Positions 21,198-31,614 of a DNA stretch of 64,000 nucleotides are shown one piece after another. This DNA is from Helianthus annuus (Eukaryota > Streptophyta > Magnoliopsida > Asterales > Asteraceae). Under the pieces are notes generated by a model that was not told where the DNA came from, searched no databases, and saw only the letters and a list, made by a program, of their open reading frames with translations. The stretch lies in assembly GCF_002127325.2 (NCBI RefSeq), contig NC_035436.2, positions 30,653,558 through 30,717,557 of the forward strand, written 5' to 3'. The translations under genes and the position numbers were made by a program. How positions within the stretch are numbered: position 1 is the first letter of the stretch; every line of letters starts with the position of its first letter.

Positions 21198-21360
21198 AGA
21201 GTGAACACTAGTGTATTTGTGAACTGATTGAACAAATCTTGGCCATTGATTTACACACGCGTATGGTTAGGATTTCATCATCAAATCTTGGCTATTGATT
21301 CACACACATGCATGGCCAGGATTAGTTCGCTCAGTTCGCAAATACACTACCGTTCACTCT
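21198..21360. mobile_element. MITE, about 163 bp, with 36-bp TIRs
   Basis: AGAGTGAACACTAGTGTATT on the left matches AGAGTGAACGGTAGTGTATT on the reverse of the right end, and the inverted match continues to 36 bases with few differences. The interior has two copies of AATCTTGGCCATTGATT-like sequence. The flanks are TA-rich and a clean target duplication was not found. Confidence 0.6.
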
Positions 21361-21765
21361 TGAACTTAATCATATATGAATGATTATAAATTACCGATAT
21401 CCCACCGATATACTACAATGATAACCGATATCTCAAATATCGGTCATTGACCGATATCCGATATTTTTCCGCATTAACTGTATAGGGTGACACAACGTCT
21501 ATCAAGTGACTGTTATCAGTATGATTTTCCAAGCAGAACATCCAAACCAAACTTTCAAGCTAGCGTGGAGTCGATTAAGACAATATTAAAAAATAATCAA
21601 ACCGTAGGACAACGAAGCTCTTCGAGAGTGCGGTGACCTAAAATTGCCGTTAAGAAAACAAAAAAGAAGTAAACGTGGACCTGAGCTATATCGGTTGCTT
21701 GCAAAACACAAACCCTTTTGGACTATCAAATCATCTGATATCGGAACCATAAAACCCTAAACAAA
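21361..21765. other. Upstream region of the glycine-rich gene
   Basis: A cluster of CCGATATC-type words (21395-21475) suggests a MITE remnant. The rest should hold the promoter and 5' UTR of the gene that starts at 21766, but no clear TATA box was recognised. Confidence 0.4.
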
Positions 21766-24101
21766 ATGCCTAACCGGAACCACAACGACGACGATGACGA
21801 CATAGGCTTGCTATGGAAGCTGCCGGTGGTGTACTCAAACAAACTGGGTAAACTCGGTCCCGCTTTTGGCCTCGGCGCCGGTTGCGGTGTCGGTTTCGGC
21901 GTTGGAATGATCGGAGGTAACGTTTCTGTTGCATGATTCGTTGTTCATCGAATTCATTACTTATTAAGTCTGTTGTAGCTCGAATACTGATTGAATCGAT
22001 GAGAAATTCGTGTTTCTGCTTATTGTTTGCGTAGATCTAGGGTTAATTGAAATTAGGTATTTTAATGAGGTTAAACATAGAGTTTTTGAATTGAAAATAG
22101 GTTTAGGTTTAGGAATAGTTAGTGTTTGAATTGGAGATTTGTAGGAGTAGTTGTTACTGTTGGTGACTTGGTGTGGTGATTTTTGTGGAAAATTAGAGTA
22201 ATATATTGAATGGAGATTAAGGTGATCTGGAATTGATGATACAGTTTAGGAAACTTTTGAAAATTACATACCAAACCTCCATTGTTCAGTGTTTTAAAAA
22301 CCGGTTTTTTTAATCTTTCCGGGTTAGACTCAGAAATAGTTCAACCGGTTGAACCAGGTTGTATCGGGCGGTTCAACCAGGCTAACTAATTAACCGTATG
22401 AATTCATAGAATACAATTTTAACTCAAAAAATAATCTAAACCTACATTATTCCATAACAAAAATATTTCAAAAGTTAATCCATAATAAAAAAGTAATTCA
22501 AAAATTCACTATTGGTACCTTTTTGGACGCTATTTTTTACTAAGGTAAATTGTCAGCTTTTTGGCCCAGATTAAAAGTCCAAATCTTAACGTTTAGCCTG
22601 GTACTGGTACATTGGTTTAAACCGGTATAACCTAATTTACCGGCGGTACAACTTGTTTGTCGTTCCCTAGTTTACCGGTATGATTCATGCCGGCCAAGCT
22701 TCCGGCATCCGGTTTAACCGGTTCAAGTGGTCGGTGTAAACTGGTTTTTAAAATCTTGCCATTGTTACCATTAGTTGATTGCCAAGCGCACGTGACCTCA
22801 AGTCCGGTGACGCACATGGTGTACAAAAGCGCACTTGAGGTGCACAAAGCACACGGAAAAGTGGCATGAGGTGCAGCCTTGAGTTGAGGCGTGTCTCTTG
22901 TGCGAGAAAGGTTTTGTGCATCAGGATGTTGGTAGGTGATGCTAAAAAGTAAAAACCTATGAGAAGTATAAACTATTTTTGATAAAAAAAAATTGTGCCT
23001 CGAGTACAAAAAGAGGTACGGTTTGATGTGTATCAAAGATAGAATAGCAAGAAGTTAGAATGAAAAGAAGAACAGAAGATAGTTCGAGAGGCTCTGATTT
23101 GAATCCAAAATATGTGTGCATTAATTAAATACTTATGGCTATTATATGGCCTTAACAAACAACGAAGTAAATGAACAACTACTACCACTAACCCATGATG
23201 TCTAACCTAAAACTAATGTGAACCAAATCTAATTAACAAAAGGAAAATGCATATGATATATAGGAAAGCAAATGCAGAACATTGAGACGTGGGTTGGTGC
23301 ATGGGCTGGGCACGTATCACTGTTTTATGCTTTGTGCCTCGGCTCGGGACCCTATCCCCTAGGTGCTCCACACGCTATTTAAAAGTTTTAAATATGATGT
23401 GTGTTTTAACTGATTTGTGAAGAAATGGTTGGAAAGAACCATCTATCTTTGTTAATTTTTTGGAATTAATTTAGATGTATATTACTTCAGGTGCAGGGTT
23501 AGGGCCCGGAATCCCAGGCTTGCAGGTGGGCTTTGGATTTGGTGCTGGATGTGGAATTGGTCTAGGGTTCGGCTATGGGGCAGGAAGGGGCATTGCTTAT
23601 GACGAGAATCGTAAACACTCCAATGTCGGGAAGTTTTCAGTGGGCCCGGCAGTCTTCCTCAGTAAGTTGTGTGCGTGTGTGTTCGGGTTTATTTAAAGTC
23701 TTTAATTTTGTTTTCCCGAATTCAATGTTTCTTTGTACAAGGTTCACACTTTCACTTTAAGAATGCACCAGTCTATAACTGTTTTGGTTTATAAGCCGCG
23801 CATCGCGCGAGGATACCGCACCAGGTGCAAAAAGGCGCATCACATGTAGTTTTGGGTCAAATCTGGTCAAAGTTAGGGTTCATAGGAGGTGGCAATTAGC
23901 AACAAGTTTATACAACTGAAACATTATTGAACTCTTTTCTTTCCTGGAAATGTGTACAATGTTTTTGATATGTCAATACGTTGACCTTTGACTTGTTGAT
24001 ATAGGGATGAGATTGGTCTTTTGATCGAGGAGGTTGTCGTAAACACCAAGAAGCTGATCAAAGCAACTCACAGAGAAGTTGAAAAGTGGAGACGGTATTA
24101 G
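21766..24101 (+). CDS. Glycine-rich small protein, three exons
   Basis: Exon 1 is 21766-21916 (MPNRNHNDDDDDIGLLWKLP.., ending ..GVGFGVGMIG), with donor GAG|GTAACG. Exon 2 is 23491-23661 (GAGLGPGIPGLQVGFGFG.., ..DENRKHSNVGKF..), with acceptor TTCAG and donor CA|GTAAGT. Exon 3 is 24005-24101 (DEIGLLIEEVVVNTKKLIK..EKWRRY, stop). An acidic N-terminus is followed by two glycine-rich GxGxG hydrophobic blocks (about residues 31-50 and 51-85) and a charged helical C-terminus. I recall an uncharacterised plant family of this layout and know no assigned function. Oddity: with the canonical GTAAGT donor, exon 2 ends one base short of the phase exon 3 needs. The gene may therefore use a non-canonical junction, contain an unseen exon, or be frameshifted. 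Intron 1 (1.57 kb) carries a hAT MITE. Confidence 0.7.
22287..22758. mobile_element. hAT-type MITE in intron 1
   Basis: A perfect 8-bp duplication CCATTGTT (22279-22286 and 22759-22766) flanks ends CAGTGTTTTAAAAACC and, in reverse, CAAGATTTTAAAAACC. The interior has repeated GGTTCAACC and ACCGGT words. At 472 bp it does not encode transposase. Confidence 0.85.
22767..23490. other. Rest of intron 1, repeat-like
   Basis: The patches at 22780-22900 and 23280-23385 are rich in GCGCAC and GGTGC words and resemble fragments of another repeat. The open frames here are not supported as genes. Confidence 0.4.
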
Positions 24102-24306
24102 CTGATTCGTCGTCGCATATTACTTTCGAATTCAAAGTGTTTGATATGATGTATATAAAATTTACATTGGCATATACAGTGCATACCTTCTATCTTGAAG
24201 GTAACCTTTTGTGAATAAATTTACGTCGTCTCTATATAGCTAACGAGTTCAAATAGCTTGTAACTTTCTTGAAAAAACTTGTGTTAAATAAGCTCAAGCT
24301 AATCTG
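24102..24306 (+). other. 3' flank of the glycine-rich gene
   Basis: This probable 3' UTR and downstream sequence matters because part of it (from about 24240, TAACGAGTTCAAATAGCTTG) recurs at 52119. There it continues directly into sequence that here is separated by the insertion at 24307. Confidence 0.6.
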
Positions 24307-24892
24307 TAGAGGTGCACATAACCGGGTTTTTTGAATACCCGGGTTCTGCCATTCTGGTTTATACCCGGCTACGGGTATCACTCGTATTGGTTTTTTCAGG
24401 CATTGGCAATACCCTGGTCGGGTTTGGGTTCGGGTATTGGCCAGGAAAACCATACTTGGTGTACCCGGGTTCGAGTTTTCAATACCCGGGTATGAAAATA
24501 CCCTATTTGCGGGTATAAAAGAACCGGATTTCCGGATCGGGTATTAGAAAACCCTATAGGGGTATGCAAAAAACCCGATGTCGCTGTTTTTTTTTTATTT
24601 CATATTTTTTGTATTTTATGTTTCCAACTCCATTTTTGGGTTTATAAACTTTTACATAATAACATAAAACTTTCAACACATTTGAAACTTAGAAATATTA
24701 CAGGATTATATATCATAAAAAGTGTATACATAATCGGGTATCAAAAAACCCTGAGCGGGTATTAAAAAACCAGAGTATAAATTGGGTTAAAGCCCCGGGT
24801 TCAGGTTCGGGTTTTCACAGCAAATACCATACACGGACCCGTTGGGTTCGGGTTTACAATACCCGGTTTTTATAAAACGTGGGTCTGGGTTT
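24307..24892. mobile_element. hAT-like repeat rich in CGGGTAT words, copy 1
   Basis: It begins TAGAGGTGCACATAACC after CTAATCTG (24299-24306). The body is full of ACCCGGGT and CGGGTAT words. The right terminus present in copy 2 (GTGCACCACTA, ending 29523, followed by CTAATGTG) is missing here. The TAG.GGTGCAC ends and the 8-bp flank fit a hAT element. Confidence 0.6.
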
Positions 24893-25020
24893 TTTGTATA
24901 AATTTTGGAGTTAGTTTGAGGTTGCTGGAGCAAAAAGGCTAGCACGTAAAAAAAGTCTAAAGAAACGTAGTAGGGACTAGGGGTATTAAATAACTGAGCC
25001 TATGAAGTCGAAAATTACTA
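24515..25020. repeat. Segmental duplication, copy 1 (partner 29145-29697)
   Basis: The two stretches align over about 500 bp, covering the right part of the hAT-like repeat and the following flank (TTTGAGGTTGCTGGAGC.., AGTAGGGACTAGG.., GAAGTCGAAAATTACTAAA). Confidence 0.85.
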
Positions 25021-26066
25021 AAGGCTTGTTTGGCTAAAGTTATTTAATTTTAAATAATTTTTTTTGTTAAAAGGACTTATTGACTTGTAACTTTTTGAAA
25101 ATGAGTTTTTAAAAAAGTATTTGGATTAGCTTATGAATTGGGAAAAGCCAATAAGTCAATGAAATGGACGAAGGAATGGAATGAATGAGGTAATGGAATG
25201 GACGAGGGAATGCAATGGATCATTACCATTCCATGTCTTGTTTGGTTACCATGTGAATGGAATGAATTATTATTGTGTATATTTCGCTAGGCAAGAAAAA
25301 CGGAGTAATAAAATTAGCGGTGAGTGGTGGTGGTGGTCGGGGTCGGTGGTAGTGATGGTGGGTATATGTGGCGGTGGTGGGTGTCGGCGGTGGCGAGGGG
25401 TGGTGGTGGTGGCGGCGAGTGGCGGTGCGGCGGTGACGACAGGTGGTGGTGGCGACAAGGTGGCCGTTGGTGGTGGGTGGCAGCAAAGGTGGCGGTTGGT
25501 GGCAGCGGCGGTTGGTGGTGGCGGCGACGATGGTGGTGGGCGGCGGCGGCGGCGAGTGGCATTGGCGGTTGGTCGCAGCTGTGGGTGATAACGCTGGCGA
25601 GTGGGTGGTGGCGACGGCGGTGGCTGTCGGGGTGAGGTGGTGGCGGGTGGCGTCGGTGGTGGGTGGTGGTGGTGGTGGGTTGTGGCGAAGGTCGTGGATT
25701 GTGGTGTTGTTGATGAATGGTGCAAGAGGGGATGGAATGCCTTTTGGAATGAGTGATTCCATTCCATTGACCAACTAAACACTTTTTTCTTCATTCCCTC
25801 GTAATCACTCATTCCATTCCATCTCTCATTTCTGCATACCAAACACTACCTAAGTTCTTTTTTAAAAAGTGTTTGGGACTTAGCTTATTTATTTAAAATG
25901 ACTAAAAGGGATGAGAAAAGCTAATAAGTCATAAGCAGCTTCAGAAAGTCACTCATTACTAACTTTTCAAAACTAACTTTTCCTCCCTACACAAAAAGTC
26001 ATTTTGAAAAGTGCTTATGAGTTTGCCAAACACTTTTTCTCCTTATTAGTTTTTTGTAAAAGTCAA
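25021..26066. mobile_element. Nested TIR repeats of the TTTGG type
   Basis: The outer sequence has inverted relatives (GGCTTGTTTGGCTAAAG near 25024; TTTGCCAAACACTTTTT near 26022). Inside it a second one has ends rich in GGAATGGAATGA (from about 25160) and ends near 25855 with CATACCAAACACTAC. Its middle has expanded into a GGT-rich tract. No protein is credible. Confidence 0.5.
25318..25690 (+). repeat. GGT/GGC low-complexity tract
   Basis: About 370 bases are built almost only from GGTGGT, GGCGGT and GTGGTG words on the plus strand. Long open frames on both strands (Gly/Val/Trp-rich or His/Pro/Thr-rich) are by-products of the missing A/T. Guanine runs are mostly pairs, so any G-quadruplex would be of the two-layer kind. 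Confidence 0.9.
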
Positions 26067-26069
26067 TAA

Positions 26070-26753
26070 GACCACCCGTAACCGGGCGTTTTTCATCAAA
26101 TATATCGCCCAAACACGCCCCATAACGCCGCCCCCTAGGCGTTTTCGGGCGTGATCTCGTCTGAATTTGTGTTTGACGTTTTTTGAAACACGCCGAAGCC
26201 CCCCCCCCCCCCCCCTCCCCAAAAAAAAACTTGATTTCTTTGCCCAATAGGACCTTGCCATGTGTGTATACTTAGTTTTAATTAAAAAAACAAAAGTAAT
26301 TAGTTTTAATTAGATTTTGGCAATGGTTCTTCTTGACGTTTAAATTGCAGGTGGTTGTTGTGGGTGAAAGGAAGAAGAAGGTGATATTTCATTTTAGTCC
26401 CTGCATTTTGATTGTATTCAAAAAAAGGACTTAAACTTTAAAAGTCCTTAAAAAAGGATTTTGCATTTCAGTCCCTAAAGGTTTAATTAGATTTTGGCAA
26501 TGTAATTTTTTTTTACTTTTTTCTGGTTTTTTTATTTCTAGTATTGTATTTTTTTTTAATTTAATGAAGTATTTTAAGTTTTTAATTAAAAAAATAATAA
26601 TTGTGTAATGATTGGAAGGGGTGTTATTGGGCATTATTCCCACTACGACACTTTTGCAATAACGCCCAATAATACCCTCATGCTGACTGGACTGACACAT
26701 GCAGAAAACGCCCCAGGGTGGGGACATTATTCATCTAACCACTACACATGGTC
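26070..26753. mobile_element. Harbinger-like MITE, 684 bp
   Basis: TAA lies on both sides (26067-26069 and 26754-26756). The ends are GACCACCCGTAACCGG and, reversed, GACCATGTGTAGTGG. A TWA target and such ends are typical of Tourist/Harbinger MITEs. The interior includes a poly-C run near 26201. Confidence 0.55.
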
Positions 26754-27079
26754 TAAGTTATAAGAAGGTGTCGAAAAGCTTAGCCAAAACACCCCCTAAA
26801 TTAGAATACCATTATTTTTTTCTTCTGCTAAACCCTAATTTTGGCGCTTACACACTTGCAGTCCAATTTTCAAGCACACCCTCCTCTCCTTGTTCATCTA
26901 AGCTAATCTTTCAAGAACTGGACTGATAATGTCTATTGATTCACTGGTTTAATAGGATTTGTTTCAAATATTAATGTAAGTGTAAATATATAATCATATA
27001 AAATCAAAAAATGGTGTTCCTCTTCCACTTTATTGTAACATGGTTCAATTTCAATCTTTGTACCAATCTAGTTGACTTA
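26754..27079. other. 3' flank of the WAK-like kinase
   Basis: The block 26916-27002 (AAGAACTGGACTGATAATGT.., ..TAAATATATAATCATATAAA) is the downstream flank of the minus-strand kinase. It recurs at 29721-29815 and, more diverged, at 29850-29940. Confidence 0.6.
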
Positions 27080-28162
27080 CTAACCCATCTTCCTTATTGT
27101 TTCAAGCTCCATTGTAACTTCTTGCATGCTAGGTCTGTTCCCACGTAAGGGGTCAAGGCATCTATGTACCAAGTCACATGCTGCACTTAGCTGCTCATCA
27201 GTTGCCTCCTCTAAAACTTGAGGATCAACACTCTCACGCAATCGATTTTCGTTGGTTTCCTTCACAAAATATGTTGAGAGTCTTATATCATCTTCATCTC
27301 TTTGCCTATCAAAGGGTTTTTTTCCGGTCAAGAGTTCTGTGAGAACCACTCCAAAGGCATACACATCAGCCTTATCTGTAACTTGACGTGTATAGATATA
27401 CTCAGGATCCATGTAACCTAACGTCCCTTCAACATGTGTAGTGAATTGATCATGATTCACAGGGATTAATATCGAGGAGCCAAAATCTGAAATTTTTGCG
27501 GTGTAGTTTTCGTCCATCAAAATGTTAGCAGACTTCACATCTCTATGTATGATGGACATTGTTTCGTATCTGTGCATGTACGCAAGTGCATCAGCAGATT
27601 CTTGTGCTATCCTTAAACGATTATCCCATGACAATATCTCCGTGACCCTAGTTCCACTGTGAAGAAGATGATGAAGAGTTCCATTAGAAACAAATTCATA
27701 AACTAGCAAGGCGCCCTCAGTTTTGAAACAACATCCCAAAAGCTTCACCACGTTCTTGTGATTAATTTTTTCTAGAATTACAATTTCAGTTATCAGTTGT
27801 TCCAATCGGCTTTGGCCCAATATTCTGTGATTCTTGATGGCTACCACACGCTTATCTTGTAGTATTCCCTTGTAGACAGTGCCCTGAGCTCCTCTTCCGA
27901 GAATCATATCTTGTGCGTAATTGTCGGTCGCCTTTTTTAGCTCTTTAACTCCAAAGATTTTGATGGAACCAAAATAGTTGGGTTTTAGTTGAAGGATTTT
28001 AGTCGAAAAATATGTAAATGACTGAGCGCCATTTTGCTGGAGGATTTTGTTTCTAAGCATAAGGGGGCGTTTGGTTCGTGGAATGGAATGGAATGGAATT
28101 AGGAAGTTTTTCTTTGTAAAATTGATCTTGGTTGAGGGAGGGAGGAATTTGAAATCCTTCAC
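27080..28162 (-). pseudogene. Wall-associated-kinase (WAK)-type kinase, 5'-disrupted
   Basis: This 360-codon frame has a complete Ser/Thr kinase domain of WAK/WAKL type: Gly loop LGRGAQGTVYKG (88-99), ATP lysine K110, helix-C E126, catalytic HRDVKSANIL (D208), DFG (226-228) and GTLGYMDPEY in the activation segment. Upstream, LRNKILQQNG (36-45) matches the juxtamembrane of WAKs, which are plasma-membrane receptors for pectin fragments or related signals. Residues 1-33 are not kinase sequence: they are encoded by the Tourist-like MITE at 28063-28361. Past the MITE the juxtamembrane frame resumes (PKKRKLL). No extracellular or transmembrane exons are found. It is probably a pseudogene, though a cytoplasmic kinase starting at Met 1 or Met 35 cannot be excluded. 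Confidence 0.85.
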
Positions 28163-28361
28163 TCTAATGATATTTGTGACTATTTCAACATTCCTTAGAA
28201 ATCCTTCACTCTAATGAAGGAATGGAATGGAATGTTGAAATAGTCACAAATTTCATTAGAGTGAAGGATTTCAAATTCCTCCCTCCCCCAACCAAGATCA
28301 ATTTTACAAAGAAAAACTTCCTAATTCCAATTCCTACACATTCCACGAACCAAACGCCCCC
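28063..28361. mobile_element. Tourist-like MITE inserted in the kinase exon
   Basis: The element is 299 bp with TAA duplicated at 28060-28062 and 28362-28364. Its ends are GGGGGCGTTTGGTTCGTGG and, reversed, GGGGGCGTTTGGTTCGTGG. The two halves are near-perfect inverted copies of about 130 bases around AATCCTTCACTCTAATGA, so transcripts would fold into a long hairpin. TAA targets fit the PIF/Harbinger superfamily. Confidence 0.95.
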
Positions 28362-28364
28362 TAA

Positions 28365-28403
28365 GTAGCTTCCTCTTCTTGGGCATGCGCAGCCCAAATT
28401 CAA
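28365..28403 (-). pseudogene. Kinase exon part beyond the MITE
   Basis: Read on the minus strand this encodes GIEFGLRMPKKRKLL in the frame that continues across one copy of TAA into the kinase at 28060. A basic cluster just inside the membrane is usual for WAKs at this place. The preceding AATAG could be the exon's acceptor. Confidence 0.6.
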
Positions 28404-28929
28404 TACCTATTTGTGATTATTATGAGCACATTAACATACATTGTAAACAGTACAATATCGATAACCACCAAGGTGTGTGGCATTTCCCTTAACGAGGTGT
28501 GTGGCATAAAATAAGGGGATGCTTTATGTTTATGGGCAAGATGGAAATGATTCAATAGGTTAAAATCAAAGCACACGAACATTGGGAATTTTGAGATCAA
28601 ACAATGATCACGACTCTTTTCTTACTCTTTTACTAAATTCAAGAACGGTCTGCTTATCTGCTAAAAGAATTTCAATGACACCTTTTAAATGCTTGAACAG
28701 TCTTGAAGGAAAAGAAATAACCAAAGCGGACTCGATAAACATGGAAAATAAATCAAATATAAACCCATTGGTAAATACTGAAGTCGGCCCGGGTCAAACA
28801 ATTAACGGGGCATCAGGTTAGAATGCTAAAACATGAAAATTCAGATAAATATAACAAATATAAACCCATAACGAAATTGTTTTGTCCTCGCAATCTCAGG
28901 CTAGATAAATGAGAAGAATGGAATACCTG
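28404..28929. other. No gene recognised
   Basis: This stretch lies between the two kinase fragments. Short frames are present but none resembles a WAK ectodomain or any other family I know. Confidence 0.5.
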
Positions 28930-29131
28930 AGTTTTTGTCGTTGGGGGTGATTGAAAATGTATTAGCCTGTCTGCCAAATACTGACTTCCCTGCGGCTCGC
29001 AACGAGCTATTGGTTTTCTCTTGTAAGTTGAATACAGATTCAAGAGTGGAGACAACCTCAGGCATGGTAGGACGATGTTTTGGGCGCGTGTCCAAACATC
29101 TTTCTACGATATGAACAAACCCCTTTAAACA
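28930..29131 (-). pseudogene. Receptor-like kinase C-terminal fragment
   Basis: Read on the minus strand: FVHIVERCLDTRPKHRPTMPEVV (kinase subdomain XI with the conserved Arg), then STLESVFNLQEKTNSS and a C-terminal tail. The wording differs from the WAK kinase next door and resembles tails of other plant receptor-like kinases. The break at about 29143 coincides with the start of the segmental duplication, so everything upstream of subdomain XI is missing. Confidence 0.75.
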
Positions 29132-29144
29132 TATTGGGGATAAA

Positions 29145-29697
29145 AGAACCTGGTTTCGGGTATTAGAAAACCCTATACGGGTATGCAAAAAACCCGATGT
29201 CGTTGCTTTTTTATTTCATATTTTTTGTATTTTTATGTTTCCAACTCCATTTTTGGGTTTATATACTTTTAACATAATAACATGAAACTTCCAACACATT
29301 TGAAAGAAACTTAGAAGTATTACAGGATTACATATCATAAAAGTGCATACATAATCGGGTATCAAAAAACCCGATGCGGGTATTAAAATAGCCCGGGTAT
29401 AAATCAAGTTAAAAGCCCTGGTTCATGTTCGAGTTCTTATAGCAAATACCATACACGGACCTGTCGGGTTTACAATACCCTGTTCTTATAAAACCTGGGT
29501 TTGGGTTTTTTTGTGCACCACTACTAATGTGGCTCGTATAAATTTTGGAGCTAGTTTGAGGTTGCTCGAGCAAAAAGCCCATCTAAAATAGACCGATAAA
29601 CATAGCCCGTAAAAAAGCCTAAAGAAACTTAGTAGGGACTAGGGGGTATTAAATAACTGAGCCCAACTATGAGCCCATGAAGTCGAAAATTACTAAA
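29145..29697. repeat. Segmental duplication, copy 2, with right end of hAT-like repeat
   Basis: This is the partner of 24515-25020. It contains the right terminus missing from copy 1: GTGCACCACTA ending at 29523, followed by CTAATGTG (29524-29531), which pairs with CTAATCTG left of copy 1 as an 8-bp duplication with one change. Confidence 0.8.
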
Positions 29698-29720
29698 TAA
29701 TTATTTTTTCTTCATAATTT

Positions 29721-29940
29721 TTAAGAACTGGACTGATAATGTCTATTGATTCACTCACTGGTTTAATAGGATTTATTTCAAATATTAATGTAAGTGTAAA
29801 TATATAATCATATAAACATTCAACAAAAGAGAGACTGGTAGTATTTTTAGAACCGGACTCGATGTCTATTGATCCATAGATTAAATTGGATTTATTACAA
29901 GTTATGTAAGTGTAAATAGTAATCATATAAACACTCAACA
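29721..29940. repeat. Two further copies of the kinase 3' flank
   Basis: 29721-29815 is close to 26916-27002. A more diverged copy follows at about 29850-29940. They have no kinase next to them and look like scars of a once larger tandem kinase locus. Confidence 0.7.
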
Positions 29941-30054
29941 AAAAAGAAACAAGTTTAAATGTAAATCATCTTAAAAAACTAAATCAAATTAAATAATAAT
30001 TTTCTTAAGCTGTAAAAGTAGAAATTTATTTATAAATTATAGAGAATATTTAAA

Positions 30055-31583
30055 GAGTAAATTACTGTTTTGCCCCTATGGTTTAGCCAGTTTAACTATT
30101 TAAGCCCTAAAAGGAATCTTTTAACATATCAGACCCTAAGATTGCATTTTATAATGGTTTTGGCCCCTAACACTAACTTTGTTAGTTTTTTGTAGTTAAG
30201 TGTAAGGGTAATTAGGTCATTATATATCTTAGGGGCTGTTTTTGATAATTAAAAAGTTCTTTTAATATTTAAGAGATTGTTAATGCAATTACTCATGTTT
30301 TTTTTGTTATTTCGTTATTTTCACGATTATTATTTAACAAAATACATTTTAAATATACAAATAAATATGTATTTTCATTAACCGTTTATTTTTATAAAAG
30401 TCGTTTTAAAAAATAATTTGTTATTTTACATTTTGTTTAAACCCTCTATCGTTTTTAAAATTGTTTCTTTTTAAACCATTTGTTTTTTAAATTCGTTCGT
30501 TTTAAAGTCGTTTGTCTTTTAATTTTTTTTAAACACTTTATTTTTACCATTCTTTTTAAAATCATTTATTGTTAAACATTCTAAACTACTCACTTTTTAG
30601 GTCTTTCATTTTTATTTTTTTTACAAAACGACGTGTATAAAAAACAAAAGAAATGTAAGATTTGAAAAGAAAGAAACATTCTAATAAAAAGTTTGTAAAA
30701 AATCGTTCATTTTTCAAACTTTTTTTAGAATGATTTATTTCTTTTTCAAATATTCCATTTCTTTGGACCGTTTATTTATTCAAAATTCATTATTTTTAAC
30801 CTTTCGTTTATTAAATTCATGAGTTTTTTTTTAATTCCTTACACTTGTTAACTTATTTTTTTAAGGTTTTGTTTTTTTATAAGCGTCATTTTTTAATCTT
30901 TGATTTTTGAAATCGTTCATTTTCTGAATTTCTTTTTCTCTAACGGCTATAAGTAATCTGGATACAAAGTTTAAAAAATGAACAATTTCAAAAGTGGTTC
31001 TAAAAGGAACGGTTTAAAAAGAAACGCTTTTAAAAAGTAACGACTTAAAATAGCGAGTTGTTTAAAAAAGTTAAAAAAATGATTTTAAAAAGAATAGTAT
31101 AAAATGAATCGTTATAAAAAACTTTAAAAGATAAACAACTTTGGACGATTTTAATAAACAGACGGTTTAAAAATGAATAATAATTTTAAAAACAATACAC
31201 GGTTTTAAAAAATGTTAAAAAACAAATGATTTTCAAAACGACGTTTATAAAAAACAAACGCTTAACGAAAATACATATTAATTGTATATATAAAACATAT
31301 TTTGTTTAATAATAATCGTTAAAATAGCGAAATAATAAAAATTTAGTAATTGCATTATAATCTCTTAAATATTAAAATAACTTTGTAATTATCAAAAATA
31401 GCCCCTAAGGTTTATAATTACTTAATTACCCTTACACTTAACTGCAAAAAAAGTAACAAAGTTAGTGTCAGAGGCCAAGACCATCATAAATGTAACCTCG
31501 GGGTCTAACATGTTAAAATATTCCTTCTTGAGCTGAAATTGTTAAATTAGCTAAACCACAGGAGCCAAAACAGTGATTTACTT
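30055..31583. mobile_element. Foldback MULE with perfect 9-bp TSD
   Basis: ATATTTAAA is repeated exactly at 30046-30054 and 31584-31592. The ends are GAGTAAATTACTGTTTTG and, reversed, AAGTAAATCACTGTTTTG. Inverted homology continues for about 250 bases. The AT-rich middle (30300-31330) consists of degenerate short words like CGTTCATTTTT and their inverses, so much of the 1.5-kb element can fold back on itself. No open frame of note was seen. Confidence 0.8.
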
Positions 31584-31614
31584 ATATTTAAATATGCTAA
31601 AAGAAAAGTCCGAT

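Noticed and set aside
22632..23036. 134-codon frame on the minus strand in intron 1
   Set aside because: It overlaps the end of a hAT MITE and repeat-like sequence, lacks a recognisable domain, and lies within an intron of a better-supported gene.
23795..23830. CCGCGCATCGCGCG as a Helitron 3' hairpin
   Set aside because: The palindromic core looks right, but no CTRR terminus follows at the expected distance.
25223..25842. Several open frames of 100-190 codons on both strands
   Set aside because: They arise from the GGT/GGC low-complexity tract: His/Pro/Thr-rich on one strand, Gly/Trp/Val-rich on the other, with no domain, and overlapping in several frames.
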